Shown here in pieces: positions 31,666 to 45,800 of a DNA stretch of 64,000 nucleotides. The notes beneath the pieces were generated by a model, which saw only the letters and a list, made by a program, of their open reading frames with translations, did no database searches and was not told the DNA's origin. This stretch comes from Oasisia sp. SBJ-2009 (lineage: Eukaryota; Annelida; Polychaeta; Sabellida; Siboglinidae), in NCBI GenBank assembly GCA_964017155.1, contig OZ024855.1:59867874-59931873 (forward strand). The letters are read 5' to 3'. The position numbers were made by a program, and so were the translations under genes. Positions within the stretch are counted from its first letter, which is position 1, and each line of letters starts with the position of its first letter.

Positions 31666-34205
31666 ATTAATTCATTCAATTATAATCATCTTGCGCGTAT
31701 TTATGTTATATAAACAGCGCGTCTTGGCAAACTATTGAGGTCAAAAAGACAGCGCGAATTGTGCCAGTCGCAAGCGCAGAGGTGCATGTTACTGCGCTGT
31801 GCATATGAAATGAGCGATAAACAGTTTGTTTATGCCGACCACGCTGTCTTTTCGACCTCAAAAGTCAGCTAAGACGCGCTGTATATAAAACAATAATATG
31901 CGCAAGATGATTATAATTGATTGAATTAACAAAATCAAGTATCAAATGTTGGCAAAAATACAGTTATAATACCAACATTGAGGTGGGCCCGACTTGTACA
32001 TAAATGCCAACACTTGCGGGCGCGTACCTTCACGCGCACTCTTTCATAAATAAAAGCACGTATACTCTCAATTTGTTTTCAGTATTTCACTATTTGGCAC
32101 TTATGTACAAGTCGGACCCACCTCAATGTTGCTATTATATCAGTATTTTTGCCAACATTTGATACTTGATTAAATTAATTCATTCAATTATAATCATCTT
32201 GCGCGTATTTATGTTTTATAAACAGCGCGTCTTGGCAAACTATTAAGGTCAAAAAGACAGCGCGAATTGTGCCAGTCGCAAGCGCAGAGGTGCGTGTTAC
32301 TGCGGTGTGCATATGAAATGAGCGATAAACAGTTTGTTTATGCCGACCACGCTGTCTTTTCGACCTCAAAAGTCTGCTAAGACGCGCTGTATATAAAACA
32401 TATATATGCGCAAGATGAATATAATTGATTGAATTAACAAAATCAAGTATCAAATGTTGGCAAAAATACAGTTATAATACCAACATTGAGGTGGGCCCGA
32501 CTTGTACATAAATGCCAACACTTGCGGGCGCGTACCTTCACGCGCACTCTTTCATAAATAAAAGCACGTATACTCTCAATTTGTTTTCAGTATTTCACTA
32601 TTTGGCACTTATGTACAAGTCGGACCCACCTCAATGTTGCTATTATATCAGTATTTTTGCCAACATTTGATACTTGATTAAATTAATTCATTCAATTATA
32701 ATCATCTTGCGCGTATTTATGTTTTATAAACAGCGCGTCTTGGCAAACTATTAAGGTCAAAAAGACAGCGCGAATTGTGCCAGTCGCAAGCGCAGAGGTG
32801 CATGTTACTGCGGTGTGCATATGAAATGAGCGATAAACAGTTTGTTTATGCCGACCACGCTGTCTTTTCGACCTCAAAAGTCAGCTAAGACGCGCTGTAT
32901 ATAAAACAATAATATGCGCAAGATGATTATAATTGATTGAATTAACAAAATCAAGTATCAAATGTTGGCCAAAATACAGTTATAATACCAAAATTTAGGT
33001 GGGCCCGACTTGTACATAAGTGCCAACACTTGCGGGCGCGTTCCTTCACGCGCACTCTCTCATAAATAAAAGCACGTATACTCTCAATTTGTTTTCAGTA
33101 TTTCACTATTTGGCACTGATGTACAAGTCGGACCCACCTCAACGTTGCTATTATATCAGTATTTTTGCCAACATTTGATACTTGATTAAATTAATTCATT
33201 CAATTATAATCATCTTGCGCGTATTTATGTTTTATAAACAGCGCGTCTTGGCAAACTGTTGAGGTCGAAAAGACAGCGCGATTTGTGCCAGTCGCAAGCG
33301 CAGCGGTGCATGTTACTGCGCTGTGCATATGAAATGAGCGATCAACAGTTTGTTTATGCCGACCACGCTGTCTTTTCGACCTCAAATGTCTGCTAAGACG
33401 CGCTGTATATAAAACAATAATATGCGCAAGATGATTATAATTAATTGAATTAACAAAATCAAGTATCAAATGTTGGCAAAAATACAGTTATAATACCAAA
33501 ATTGAGGTGGGCCCGACTTGTACATAAGTGCCAACACTTGCGGGCGCGTTCCTTCACGCGCACTCTCTCATAAATAAAAGCACGTATACTCTCAATTTGT
33601 TTTCAGTATTTCACTATTTGGCACTTATGTACAAGTCGGACCCACCTCAATGTTGCTATTATATCAGTATTTTTGCCAACATTTGATACTTGATTAAATT
33701 AATGCATTCAATTATAATCATCTTGCGCGTATTTATGTTTTATAAACAGCGCGTCTTGGCAAACTATTGAGGTCAAAAAGTCAGCGCGAATTGTGCCATT
33801 CGCAAGCGCAGAGGTGCATGTTACTGCGCTGTGCATATGAAATGAGCGATAAACAGTTAGTTTATGCCGACCACGCTGTCTTTTCGACCTCAAAAGTCAG
33901 CTAAGACGCGCTGTATATAAAACAATAATATGCGCAAGATGATTATAATTGATTGAATTAACAAAATCAAGTATCAAATGTTGGCCAAAATACAGTTATA
34001 ATACCAAAATTGAGGTGGGCCCGACTTGTACATAAGTGCCAACACTTGCGGGCGCGTTCCTTCACGCGCACTCTCTCATAAATAAAAGCACGTATACTCT
34101 CAATTTGTTTTCAGTATTTCACTATTTGGCTCTGATGTACAAGTCGGACCCACCTCAACGTTGCTATTATATCAGTATTTTTGCCAACATTTGATACTTG
34201 ATTAA

Positions 34206-37200
34206 ATTAACTCATTCAATTATAATCATCTTGCGCGTATTTATGTTTTATAAACAGCGCGTCTTGGCAAACTATTAAGGTCAAAAAGACAGCGCGAATT
34301 GTGCCAGTCGCAAGCGCAGAGGTGCATGTTACTGCGGTGTGCATATGAAATGAGCGATAAACAGTTTGTTTATGCCGACCACGCTGTCTTTTCGACCTCA
34401 AAAGTCAGCTAAGACGCGCTGTATATAAAACAATAATATGCGCAAGATGATTATAATTGATTGAATTAACAAAATCAAGTATCAAATGTTGGCCAAAATA
34501 CAGTTATAATACCAAAATTGAGGTGGGCCCGACTTGTGCATGAGTGCCAACACTTGCGGGCGCGTTCCTTCACGCGCACTCTCTCATAAATAAAAGCACG
34601 TATACTCTCAATTTGTTTTCAGTATTTCACTATTTGGCACTGATGTACAAGTCGGACCCACCTCAACGTTGCTATTATATCAGTATTTTTGCCAACATTT
34701 GATACTTGATTAAATTAATTCATTCAATTATAATCATCTTGCGCGTATTTATGTTTTATAAACAGCGCGTCTTGGCAAACTATTGAGGTCAAAAAGACAG
34801 CGCGAATTGTGCCAGTCGCAAGCGCAGAGGTGCATGTTACTGCGCTGTGCATATGAAATGAGCGATAAACAGTTTGTTTATGCCGACCACGCTGTCTTTT
34901 CGACCTCAAAAGTCAGCTAAGACGCGCTGTATATAAAACAATAATATGCGCAAGATGATTATAATTGATTGAATTAACAAAATCAAGTATCAAATGTTGG
35001 CCAAAATACAGTTATAATACCAAAATTTAGGTGGGCCCGACTTGTACATAAGTGCCAACACTTGCGGGCGCGTTCCTTCACGCGCACTCTCTCATAAATA
35101 AAAGCACGTATACTCTCAATTTGTTTTCAGTATTTCACTATTTGGCACTGATGTACAAGTCGGACCCACCTCAACGTTGCTATTATATCAGTATTTTTGC
35201 CAACATTTGATACTTGATTAAATTAATTCATTCAATTATAATCATCTTGCGCGTATTTATGTTTTATAAACAGCGCGTCTTGGGAAACTTTTGAGGTCGA
35301 AAAGACAGCGCGATTTGTGCCAGTCGCAAGCGCAGCGGTGCATGTTACTGCGCTGTGCATATGAAATGAGCGATCAACAGTTTGTTTATGCCGACCACGC
35401 TGTCTTTTCGACCTCAAATGTCTGCTAAGACGCGCTGTATATAAAACAATAATATGCGCAAGATGATTATAATTAATTGAATTAACAAAATCAAGTATCA
35501 AATGTTGGCAAAAATACAGTTATAATACCAAAATTGAGGTGGGCCCGACTTGTACATAAGTGCCAACACTTGCGGGCGCGTTCCTTCACGCGCACTCTCT
35601 CATAAATAAAAGCACGTATACTCTCAATTTGTTTTCAGTATTTCACTATTTGGCTCTGATGTACAAGTCGGACCCACCTCAACGTTGCTATTATATCAGT
35701 ATTTTTGCCAACATTTGATACTTGATTAAATTAATTCATTCAATTATAATCATCTTGCGCGTATTTATGTTTTATAAACAGCGCGTCTTGGCAAACTATT
35801 AAGGTCAAAAAGACAGCGCGAATTGTGCCAGTCGCAAGCGCAGAGGTGCATGTTACTGCGGTGTGCATATGAAATGAGCGATAAACAGTTTGTTTATGCC
35901 GACCACGCTGTCTTTTCGACCTCAAAAGTCAGCTAAGACGCGCTGTATATAAAACAATAATATGCGCAAGATGATTATAATTGATTGAATTAACAAAATC
36001 AAGTATCAAATGTTGGCCAAAATACAGTTATAATACCAAAATTGAGGTGGGCCCGACTTGTGCATGAGTGCCAACACTTGCGGGCGCGTTCCTTCACGCG
36101 CACTCTCTCATAAATAAAAGCACGTATACTCTCAATTTGTTTTCAGTATTTCACTATTTGGCACTGATGTACAAGTCGGACCCACCTCAACGTTGCTATT
36201 ATATCAGTATTTTTGCCAACATTTGATACTTGATTAAATTAATTCATTCAATTATAATCATCTTGCGCGTATTTATGTTTTATAAACAGCGCGTCTTGGC
36301 AAACTATTGAGGTCAAAAAGACAGCGCGAATTGTGCCAGTCGCAAGCGCAGAGGTGCATGTTACTGCGCTGTGCATATGAAATGAGCGATAAACAGTTTG
36401 TTTATGCCGACCACGCTGTCTTTTCGACCTCAAAAGTCAGCTAAGACGCGCTGTATATAAAACAATAATATGCGCAAGATGATTATAATTGATTGAATTA
36501 ACAAAATCAAGTATCAAATGTTGGCAAAAATACAGTTATAATACCAACATTGAGGTGGGCCCGACTTGTACATAAATGCCAACACTTGCGGGCGCGTACC
36601 TTCACGCGCACTCTTTCATAAATAAAAGCACGTATACTCTCAATTTGTTTTCAGTATTTCACTATTTGGCACTTATGTACAAGTCGGACCCACCTCAACG
36701 TTGCTATTATATCAGTATTTTTGCCAACATTTGATACTTGATTAAATTAAATCATTCAATTATAATCATCTTGCGCGTATTTATGTTTTATAAACAGCGC
36801 GTCTTGGCAAACTGTTGAGGTCGAAAAGACAGCGCGATTTGTGCCAGTCGCAAGCGCAGCGGTGCATGTTACTGCGCTGTGCATATGAAATGAGCGATCA
36901 ACAGTTTGTTTATGCCGACCACGCTGTCTTTTCGACCTCAAATGTCTGCTAAGACGCGCTGTATATAAAACAATAATATGCGCAAGATGATTATAATTAA
37001 TTGAATTAACAAAATCAAGTATCAAATGTTGGCAAAAATACAGTTATAATACCAAAATTGAGGTGGGCCCGACTTGTACATAAGTGCCAACACTTGCGGG
37101 CGCGTTCCTTCACGCGCACTCTCTCATAAATAAAAGCACGTATACTCTCAATTTGTTTTCAGTATTTCACTATTTGGCACTTATGTACAAGTCGGACCCA

Positions 37201-40200
37201 CCTCAACGTTGCTATTATATCAGTATTTTTGCCAACATTTGATACTTGATTAAATTAACTCATTCAATTATAATCATCTTGCGCGTATTTATGTTTTATA
37301 AACAGCGCGTCTTGGCAAACTATTAAGGTCAAAAAGACAGCGCGAATTGTGCCAGTCGCAAGCGCAGAGGTGCATGTTACTGCGGTGTGCATATGAAATG
37401 AGCGATAAACAGTTTGTTTATGCCGACCACGCTGTCTTTTCGACCTCAAAAGTCAGCTAAGACGCGCTGTATATAAAACAATAATATGCGCAAGATGATT
37501 ATAATTGATTGAATTAACAAAATCAAGTATCAAATGTTGGCCAAAATACAGTTATAATACCAAAATTGAGGTGGGCCCGACTTGTGCATGAGTGCCAACA
37601 CTTGCGGGCGCGTTCCTTCACGCGCACTCTCTCATAAATAAAAGCACGTATACTCTCAATTTGTTTTCAGTATTTCACTATTTGGCACTGATGTACAAGT
37701 CGGACCCACCTCAACGTTGCTATTATATCAGTATTTTTGCCAACATTTGATACTTGATTAAATTAATTCATTCAATTATAATCATCTTGCGCGTATTTAT
37801 GTTTTATAAACAGCGCGTCTTGGCAAACTATTGAGGTCAAAAAGACAGCGCGAATTGTGCCAGTCGCAAGCGCAGAGGTGCATGTTACTGCGCTGTGCAT
37901 ATGAAATGAGCGATAAACAGTTTGTTTATGCCGACCACGCTGTCTTTTCGACCTCAAAAGTCAGCTAAGACGCGCTGTATATAAAACAATAATATGCGCA
38001 AGATGATTATAATTGATTGAATTAACAAAATCAAGTATCAAATGTTGGCCAAAATACAGTTATAATACCAAAATTTAGGTGGGCCCGACTTGTACATAAG
38101 TGCCAACACTTGCGGGCGCGTTCCTTCACGCGCACTCTCTCATAAATAAAAGCACGTATACTCTCAATTTGTTTTCAGTATTTCACTATTTGGCACTGAT
38201 GTACAAGTCGGACCCACCTCAACGTTGCTATTATATCAGTATTTTTGCCAACATTTGATACTTGATTAAATTAATTCATTCAATTATAATCATCTTGCGC
38301 GTATTTATGTTTTATAAACAGCGCGTCTTGGGAAACTTTTGAGGTCGAAAAGACAGCGCGATTTGTGCCAGTCGCAAGCGCAGCGGTGCATGTTACTGCG
38401 CTGTGCATATGAAATGAGCGATCAACAGTTTGTTTATGCCGACCACGCTGTCTTTTCGACCTCAAATGTCTGCTAAGACGCGCTGTATATAAAACAATAA
38501 TATGCGCAAGATGATTATAATTAATTGAATTAACAAAATCAAGTATCAAATGTTGGCAAAAATACAGTTATAATACCAAAATTGAGGTGGGCCCGACTTG
38601 TACATAAGTGCCAACACTTGCGGGCGCGTTCCTTCACGCGCACTCTCTCATAAATAAAAGCACGTATACTCTCAATTTGTTTTCAGTATTTCACTATTTG
38701 GCTCTGATGTACAAGTCGGACCCACCTCAACGTTGCTATTATATCAGTATTTTTGCCAACATTTGATACTTGATTAAATTAATTCATTCAATTATAATCA
38801 TCTTGCGCGTATTTATGTTTTATAAACAGCGCGTCTTGGCAAACTATTAAGGTCAAAAAGACAGCGCGAATTGTGCCAGTCGCAAGCGCAGAGGTGCATG
38901 TTACTGCGGTGTGCATATGAAATGAGCGATAAACAGTTTGTTTATGCCGACCACGCTGTCTTTTCGACCTCAAAAGTCAGCTAAGACGCGCTGTATATAA
39001 AACAATAATATGCGCAAGATGATTATAATTGATTGAATTAACAAAATCAAGTATCAAATGTTGGCCAAAATACAGTTATAATACCAAAATTGAGGTGGGC
39101 CCGACTTGTGCATGAGTGCCAACACTTGCGGGCGCGTTCCTTCACGCGCACTCTCTCATAAATAAAAGCACGTATACTCTCAATTTGTTTTCAGTATTTC
39201 ACTATTTGGCACTGATGTACAAGTCGGACCCACCTCAACGTTGCTATTATATCAGTATTTTTGCCAACATTTGATACTTGATTAAATTAATTCATTCAAT
39301 TATAATCATCTTGCGCGTATTTATGTTTTATAAACAGCGCGTCTTGGCAAACTATTGAGGTCAAAAAGACAGCGCGAATTGTGCCAGTCGCAAGCGCAGA
39401 GGTGCATGTTACTGCGGTGTGCATATGAAATGAGCGATAAACAGTTTGTTTATGCCGACCACGCTGTCTTTTCGACCTCAAAAGTCAGCTAAGACGCGCT
39501 GTATATAAAACAATAATATGCGCAAGATGATTATAATTGATTGAATTAACAAAATCAAGTATCAAATGTTGGCAAAAATACAGTTATAATACCAACATTG
39601 AGGTGGGCCCGACTTGTACATAAATGCCAACACTTGCGGGCGCGTACCTTCACGCGCACTCTTTCATAAATAAAAGCACGTATACTCTCAATTTGTTTTC
39701 AGTATTTCACTATTTGGCACTTATGTACAAGTCGGACCCACCTCAACGTTGCTATTATATCAGTATTTTTGCCAACATTTGATACTTGATTAAATTAAAT
39801 CATTCAATTATAATCATCTTGCGCGTATTTATGTTTTATAAACAGCGCGTCTTGGCAAACTGTTGAGGTCGAAAAGACAGCGCGATTTGTGCCAGTCGCA
39901 AGCGCAGCGGTGCATGTTACTGCGCTGTGCATATGAAATGAGCGATCAACAGTTTGTTTATGCCGACCACGCTGTCTTTTCGACCTCAAATGTCTGCTAA
40001 GACGCGCTGTATATAAAACAATAATATGCGCAAGATGATTATAATTAATTGAATTAACAAAATCAAGTATCAAATGTTGGCAAAAATACAGTTATAATAC
40101 CAAAATTGAGGTGGGCCCGACTTGTACATAAGTGCCAACACTTGCGGGCGCGTTCCTTCACGCGCACTCTCTCATAAATAAAAGCACGTATACTCTCAAT

Positions 40201-40301
40201 TTGTTTTCAGTATTTCACTATTTGGCACTTATGTACAAGTCGGACCCACCTCAATGTTGCTATTATATCAGTATTTTTGCCAACATTTGATACTTGATTA
40301 A
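34206..40301. repeat. Higher-order duplication, two blocks of 6 units (3,048 bp)
   Basis: Order a, b, c, a, b, c repeats. The private variant TTAACTCATT marks both block starts (34211 and 37259, exactly 3,048 apart). The same variant recurs at 40815 and 41831, showing further copying with 7- and 2-unit steps. Confidence 0.85.
34683..35198. repeat. Reference satellite unit showing two dyads 254 bp apart
   Basis: Dyad A: arms of about 120 bp at 34683-34802 and 34890-35009 with an 87-bp spacer, centre near 34846. Dyad B: arms of about 55 bp at 35003-35057 and 35143-35198 with an 85-bp spacer, centre near 35100. The centres are 254 bp apart, exactly half of 508. Small hairpins lie in the spacers: ATAAACA-GTT-TGTTTAT in A, and GCGCGT-TCCTTC-ACGCGC in B. 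Thus each unit is an inverted dimer of 254-bp half-units whose arms remain similar while the centres have diverged. Confidence 0.93.
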
Positions 40302-40809
40302 ATTAATTCATTCAATTATAATCATCTTGCGCGTATTTATGTTTTATAAACAGCGCGTCTTGGCAAACTATTGAGGTCAAAAAGTCAGCGCGAGTTGTGC
40401 CATTCGCAAGCGCAGAGGTGCATGTTACTGCGCTGTGCATATGAAATGAGCGATAAACAGTTTGTTTATGCCGACCACGCTGTCTTTTCGACCTCAAAAG
40501 TCAGCTAAGACGCGCTGTATATAAAACAATAATATGCGCAAGATTATTATAATTGATTGAATTAACAAAATCAAGTATCAAATGTTGGCCAAAATACAGT
40601 TATAATACCAAAATTGAGGTGGGCCCGACTTGTACATAAGTGCCAACACTTGCGGGCGCGTTCCTTCACGCGCACTCTCTCATAAATAAAAGCACGTATA
40701 CTCTCAATTTGTTTTCAGTATTTCACTATTTGGCTCTGATGTACAAGTCGGACCCACCTCAACGTTGCTATTATATCAGTATTTTTGCCAACATTTGATA
40801 CTTGATTAA

Positions 40810-42841
40810 ATTAACTCATTCAATTATAATCATCTTGCGCGTATTTATGTTTTATAAACAGCGCGTCTTGGCAAACTATTAAGGTCAAAAAGACAGCGCG
40901 AATTGTGCCAGTCGCAAGCGCAGAGGTGCATGTTACTGCGGTGTGCATATGAAATGAGCGATAAACAGTTTGTTTATGCCGACCACGCTGTCTTTTCGAC
41001 CTCAAAAGTCAGCTAAGACGCGCTGTATATAAAACAATAATATGCGCAAGATGATTATAATTGATTGAATTAACAAAATCAAGTATCAAATGTTGGCCAA
41101 AATACAGTTATAATACCAAAATTGAGGTGGGCCCGACTTGTGCATGAGTGCCAACACTTGCGGGCGCGTTCCTTCACGCGCACTCTCTCATAAATAAAAG
41201 CACGTATACTCTCAATTTGTTTTCAGTATTTCACTATTTGGCACTGATGTACAAGTCGGACCCACCTCAACGTTGCTATTATATCAGTATTTTTGCCAAC
41301 ATTTGATACTTGATTAAATTAATTCATTCAATTATAATCATCTTGCGCGTATTTATGTTTTATAAACAGCGCGTCTTGGCAAACTATTGAGGTCAAAAAG
41401 ACAGCGCGAATTGTGCCAGTCGCAAGCGCAGAGGTGCATGTTACTGCGCTGTGCATATGAAATGAGCGATAAACAGTTTGTTTATGCCGACCACGCTGTC
41501 TTTTCGACCTCAAAAGTCAGCTAAGACGCGCTGTATATAAAACAATAATATGCGCAAGATGATTATAATTGATTGAATTAACAAAATCAAGTATCAAATG
41601 TTGGCAAAAATACAGTTATAATACCAACATTGAGGTGGGCCCGACTTGTACATAAATGCCAACACTTGCGGGCGCGTAACTTCACGCGCACTCTTTCATA
41701 AATAAAAGCACGTATACTCTCAATTTGTTTTCAGTATTTCACTATTTGGCACTGATGTACAAGTCGGACCCACCTCAATGTTGCTATTATATCAGTATTT
41801 TTGCCAACATTTGATACTTGATTAAATTAACTCATTCAATTATAATCATCTTGCGCGTATTTATGTTTTATAAACAGCGCGTCTTGGCAAACTATTAAGG
41901 TCAAAAAGACAGCGCGAATTGTGCCAGTCGCAAGCGCAGAGGTGCATGTTACTGCGGTGTGCATATGAAATGAGCGATAAACAGTTTGTTTATGCCGACC
42001 ACGCTGTCTTTTCGACCTCAAAAGTCAGCTAAGACGCGCTGTATATAAAACAATAATATGCGCAAGATGATTATAATTGATTGAATTAACAAAATCAAGT
42101 ATCAAATGTTGGCCAAAATACAGTTATAATACCAAAATTGAGGTGGGCCCGACTTGTGCATGAGTGCCAACACTTGCGGGCGCGTTCCTTCACGCGCACT
42201 CTCTCATAAATAAAAGCACGTATACTCTCAATTTGTTTTCAGTATTTCACTATTTGGCACTGATGTACAAGTCGGACCCACCTCAACGTTGCTATTATAT
42301 CAGTATTTTTGCCAACATTTGATACTTGATTAAATTAATTCATTCAATTATAATCATCTTGCGCGTATTTATGTTTTATAAACAGCGCGTCTTGGCAAAC
42401 TATTGAGGTCAAAAAGACAGCGCGAATTGTGCCAGTCGCAAGCGCAGAGGTGCATGTTACTGCGCTGTGCATATGAAATGAGCGATAAACAGTTTGTTTA
42501 TGCCGACCACGCTGTCTTTTCGACCTCAAAAGTCAGCTAAGACGCGCTGTATATAAAACAATAATATGCGCAAGATGATTATAATTGATTGAATTAACAA
42601 AATCAAGTATCAAATGTTGGCAAAAATACAGTTATAATACCAACATTGAGGTGGGCCCGACTTGTACATAAATGCCAACACTTGCGGGCGCGTAACTTCA
42701 CGCGCACTCTTTCATAAATAAAAGCACGTATACTCTCAATTTGTTTTCAGTATTTCACTATTTGGCACTGATGTACAAGTCGGACCCACCTCAATGTTGC
42801 TATTATATCAGTATTTTTGCCAACATTTGATACTTGATTAA
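40810..42841. repeat. Higher-order duplication, two blocks of 2 units (1,016 bp)
   Basis: Order a, b, a, b. The private CGTAACTTCACG (for CGTACCTTCACG) occurs at 41675 and 42691, exactly 1,016 bp apart. Confidence 0.85.
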
Positions 42842-45800
42842 ATTAATTCATTCAATTATAATCATCTTGCGCGTATTTATGTTTTATAAACAGCGCGTCT
42901 TGGCAAACTATTAAGGTCAAAAAGACAGCGCGAATTGTGCCAGTCGCAAGCGCAGAGGTGCATGTTACTGCGGTGTGCATATGAAATGAGCGATAAACAG
43001 TTTGTTTATGCCGACCACGCTGTCTTTTCGACCTCAAAAGTCAGCTAAGACGCGCTGTATATAAAACAATAATATGCGCAAGATGATTATAATTGATTGA
43101 ATTAACAAAATCAAGTATCAAATGTTGGCCAAAATACAGTTATAATACCAAAATTGAGGTGGGCCCGACTTGTACATAAGTGCCAACACTTGCGGGCGCG
43201 TTCCTTCACGCGCACTCTCTCATAAATAAAAGCACGTATACTCTCAATTTGTGTTCAGTATTTCACTATTTGGCACTGATGTACAAGTCGGACCCACCTC
43301 AATGTTGCTATTATATCAGTATTTTTGCCAACATTTGATACTAGATTAAATTAATTCATTCAATTATAATCATCTTGCGCGTATATATGTTTTATAAACA
43401 GCGCGTCTTGGCAAACTATTGAGGTCAAAAAGACAGCGCGAATTGTGCCAGTCGCAAGCGCAGAGGTGCATGTTACTGCGCTGTGCATATGAAATGAGCG
43501 ATAAACAGTTTGTTTATGCCGACCACGCTGTCTTTTCGACCTCAAAAGTCAGCTAAGACGCGCTGTATATAAAACAATAATATGCGCAAGATGATTATAA
43601 TTGATTGATTTAACACAATCAAGTATCAAATGTTGGCAAAAATACAGTTATAATACCAAAATTGAGGTGGACCCGACTTGTACATAAGTGCCAACACTTG
43701 CGGGCGCGTTCCTTCACGCGCACTCTCTCATAAATAAAAGCACGTATACTCTCAATTTGTTTTCAGTATTTCACTATTTGGCACTGATGTACAAGTCGGA
43801 CCCACCTCAACGTTGCTATGATATCAGTATTTTTGCCAACATTTGATACTTGATTAAATTAATTCATTCAATTATAATCATCTTGCGCGTATTTATGTTT
43901 TATAAACAGCGCGTCTTGGCAAACTGTTGAGGTCGAAAAGACAGCGCGATTTGTGCCAGTCGCAAGCGCAGCGGTGCATGTTACTGCGCTGTGCATATGA
44001 AATGAGCGATAAACAGTTTGTTTATGCCGACCACGCTGTCTTTTCGACCTCAAAAGTTAGCTAAGACGCGCTGTATATAAAACAATAATATGCGCAAGAT
44101 GATTATAATTGATTGAATTAACAAAATCAAGTATCAAATGTTGGCAAAAATACAGTTATAATACCAAAATTGAGGTGGACCCGACTTGTACATAAGTGCC
44201 AACACTTGCGGGCGCGTTCCTTCACGCCCACTCTCTCATAAATAAAAGCACGTATACTCTCAATTTGTTTTCAGTATTTCACTATTTGGCACTGATGTAC
44301 AAGTCGGACCCACCTCAACGTTGCTATGATATCAGTATTTTTGCCAACATTTGATACTTGATTAAATTAATTCATTCAATTATAATCATCTTGCGCGTAT
44401 TTATGTTTTATAAACAGCGCGTCTTGGCAAACTGTTGAGGTCGAAAAGACAGCGCGATTTGTGCCAGTCGCAAGCGCAGCGGTGCATGTTACTGCGCTGT
44501 GCATATGAAATGAGCGATAAACAGTTTGTTTATGCCGACCACGCTGTCTTTTCGACCTCAAATGTCTGCTAAGACGCGCTGTATATAAAACAATAATATG
44601 CGCAAGATGATTATAATTAATTGAATTAACAAAATCAAGTATCAAATGTTGGCCAAAATACAGTTATAATACCAAAATTGAGGTGGGCCCGACTTGTACA
44701 TAAGTGCCAACACTTGCGGGCGCGTTCCTTCACGCGCACTCTCTCATAAATAAAAGCACGTATACTCTCAATTTGTTTTCAGTATTTCACTATTTGGCTC
44801 TGATGTACAAGTCGGACCCACCTCAACGTTGCTATTATATCAGTATTTTTGCCAACATTTGATACTTGATTAAATTAATTCATTCAATTATAATCATCTT
44901 TCGCGTATTTATGTTTTATAAACAGCGCGTCTTGGCAAACTATTAAGGTCAAAAAGACAGCGCGAATTGTGCCAGTCGCAAGCGCAGAGGTGCATGTTAC
45001 TGCGGTGTGCATATGAAATGAGCGATAAACAGTTTGTTTATGCCGACCACGCTGTCTTTTCGACCTCAAAAGTCAGCTAAGACGCGCTGTATATAAAACA
45101 ATAATATGCGCAAGATGATTATAATTGATTGAATTAACAAAATCACGTATCAAATGTTGGCCAAAATACAGTTATAATACCAACATTGAGGTGGGCCCGA
45201 CTTGTGCATGAGTGCCAACACTTGCGGGCGCGTTCCTTCACGCGCACTCTCTCATAAATAAAAGCACGTATACTCTCAATTTGTTTTCAGTATTTCACTA
45301 TTTGGCACTGATGTACAAGTCGGACCCACCTCAACGTTGCTATTATATCAGTATTTTTGCCAACATTTGATACTTGATTAAATTAATTCATTCAATTATA
45401 ATCATCTTGCGCGTATTTATGTTTTATAAACAGCGCGTCTTGGCAAACTATTGAGGTCAAAAAGACAGCGCGAATTGTGCCAGTCGCAAGCGCAGAGGTG
45501 CATGTTACTGCGCTGTGCATATGAAATGAGCGATAAACAGTTTGTTTATGCCGACCACGCTGTCTTTTCGACCTCAAAAGTCAGCTAAGACGCGCTGTAT
45601 ATAAAACAATAATATGCGCAAGATGATTATAATTGATTGAATTAACAAAATCAAGTATCAAATGTTGGCCAAAATACAGTTATAATACCAAAATTTAGGT
45701 GGGCCCGACTTGTACATAAGTGCCAACACTTGCGGGCGCGTTCCTTCACGCGCACTCTCTCATAAATAAAAGCACGTATACTCTCAATTTGTTTTCAGTA

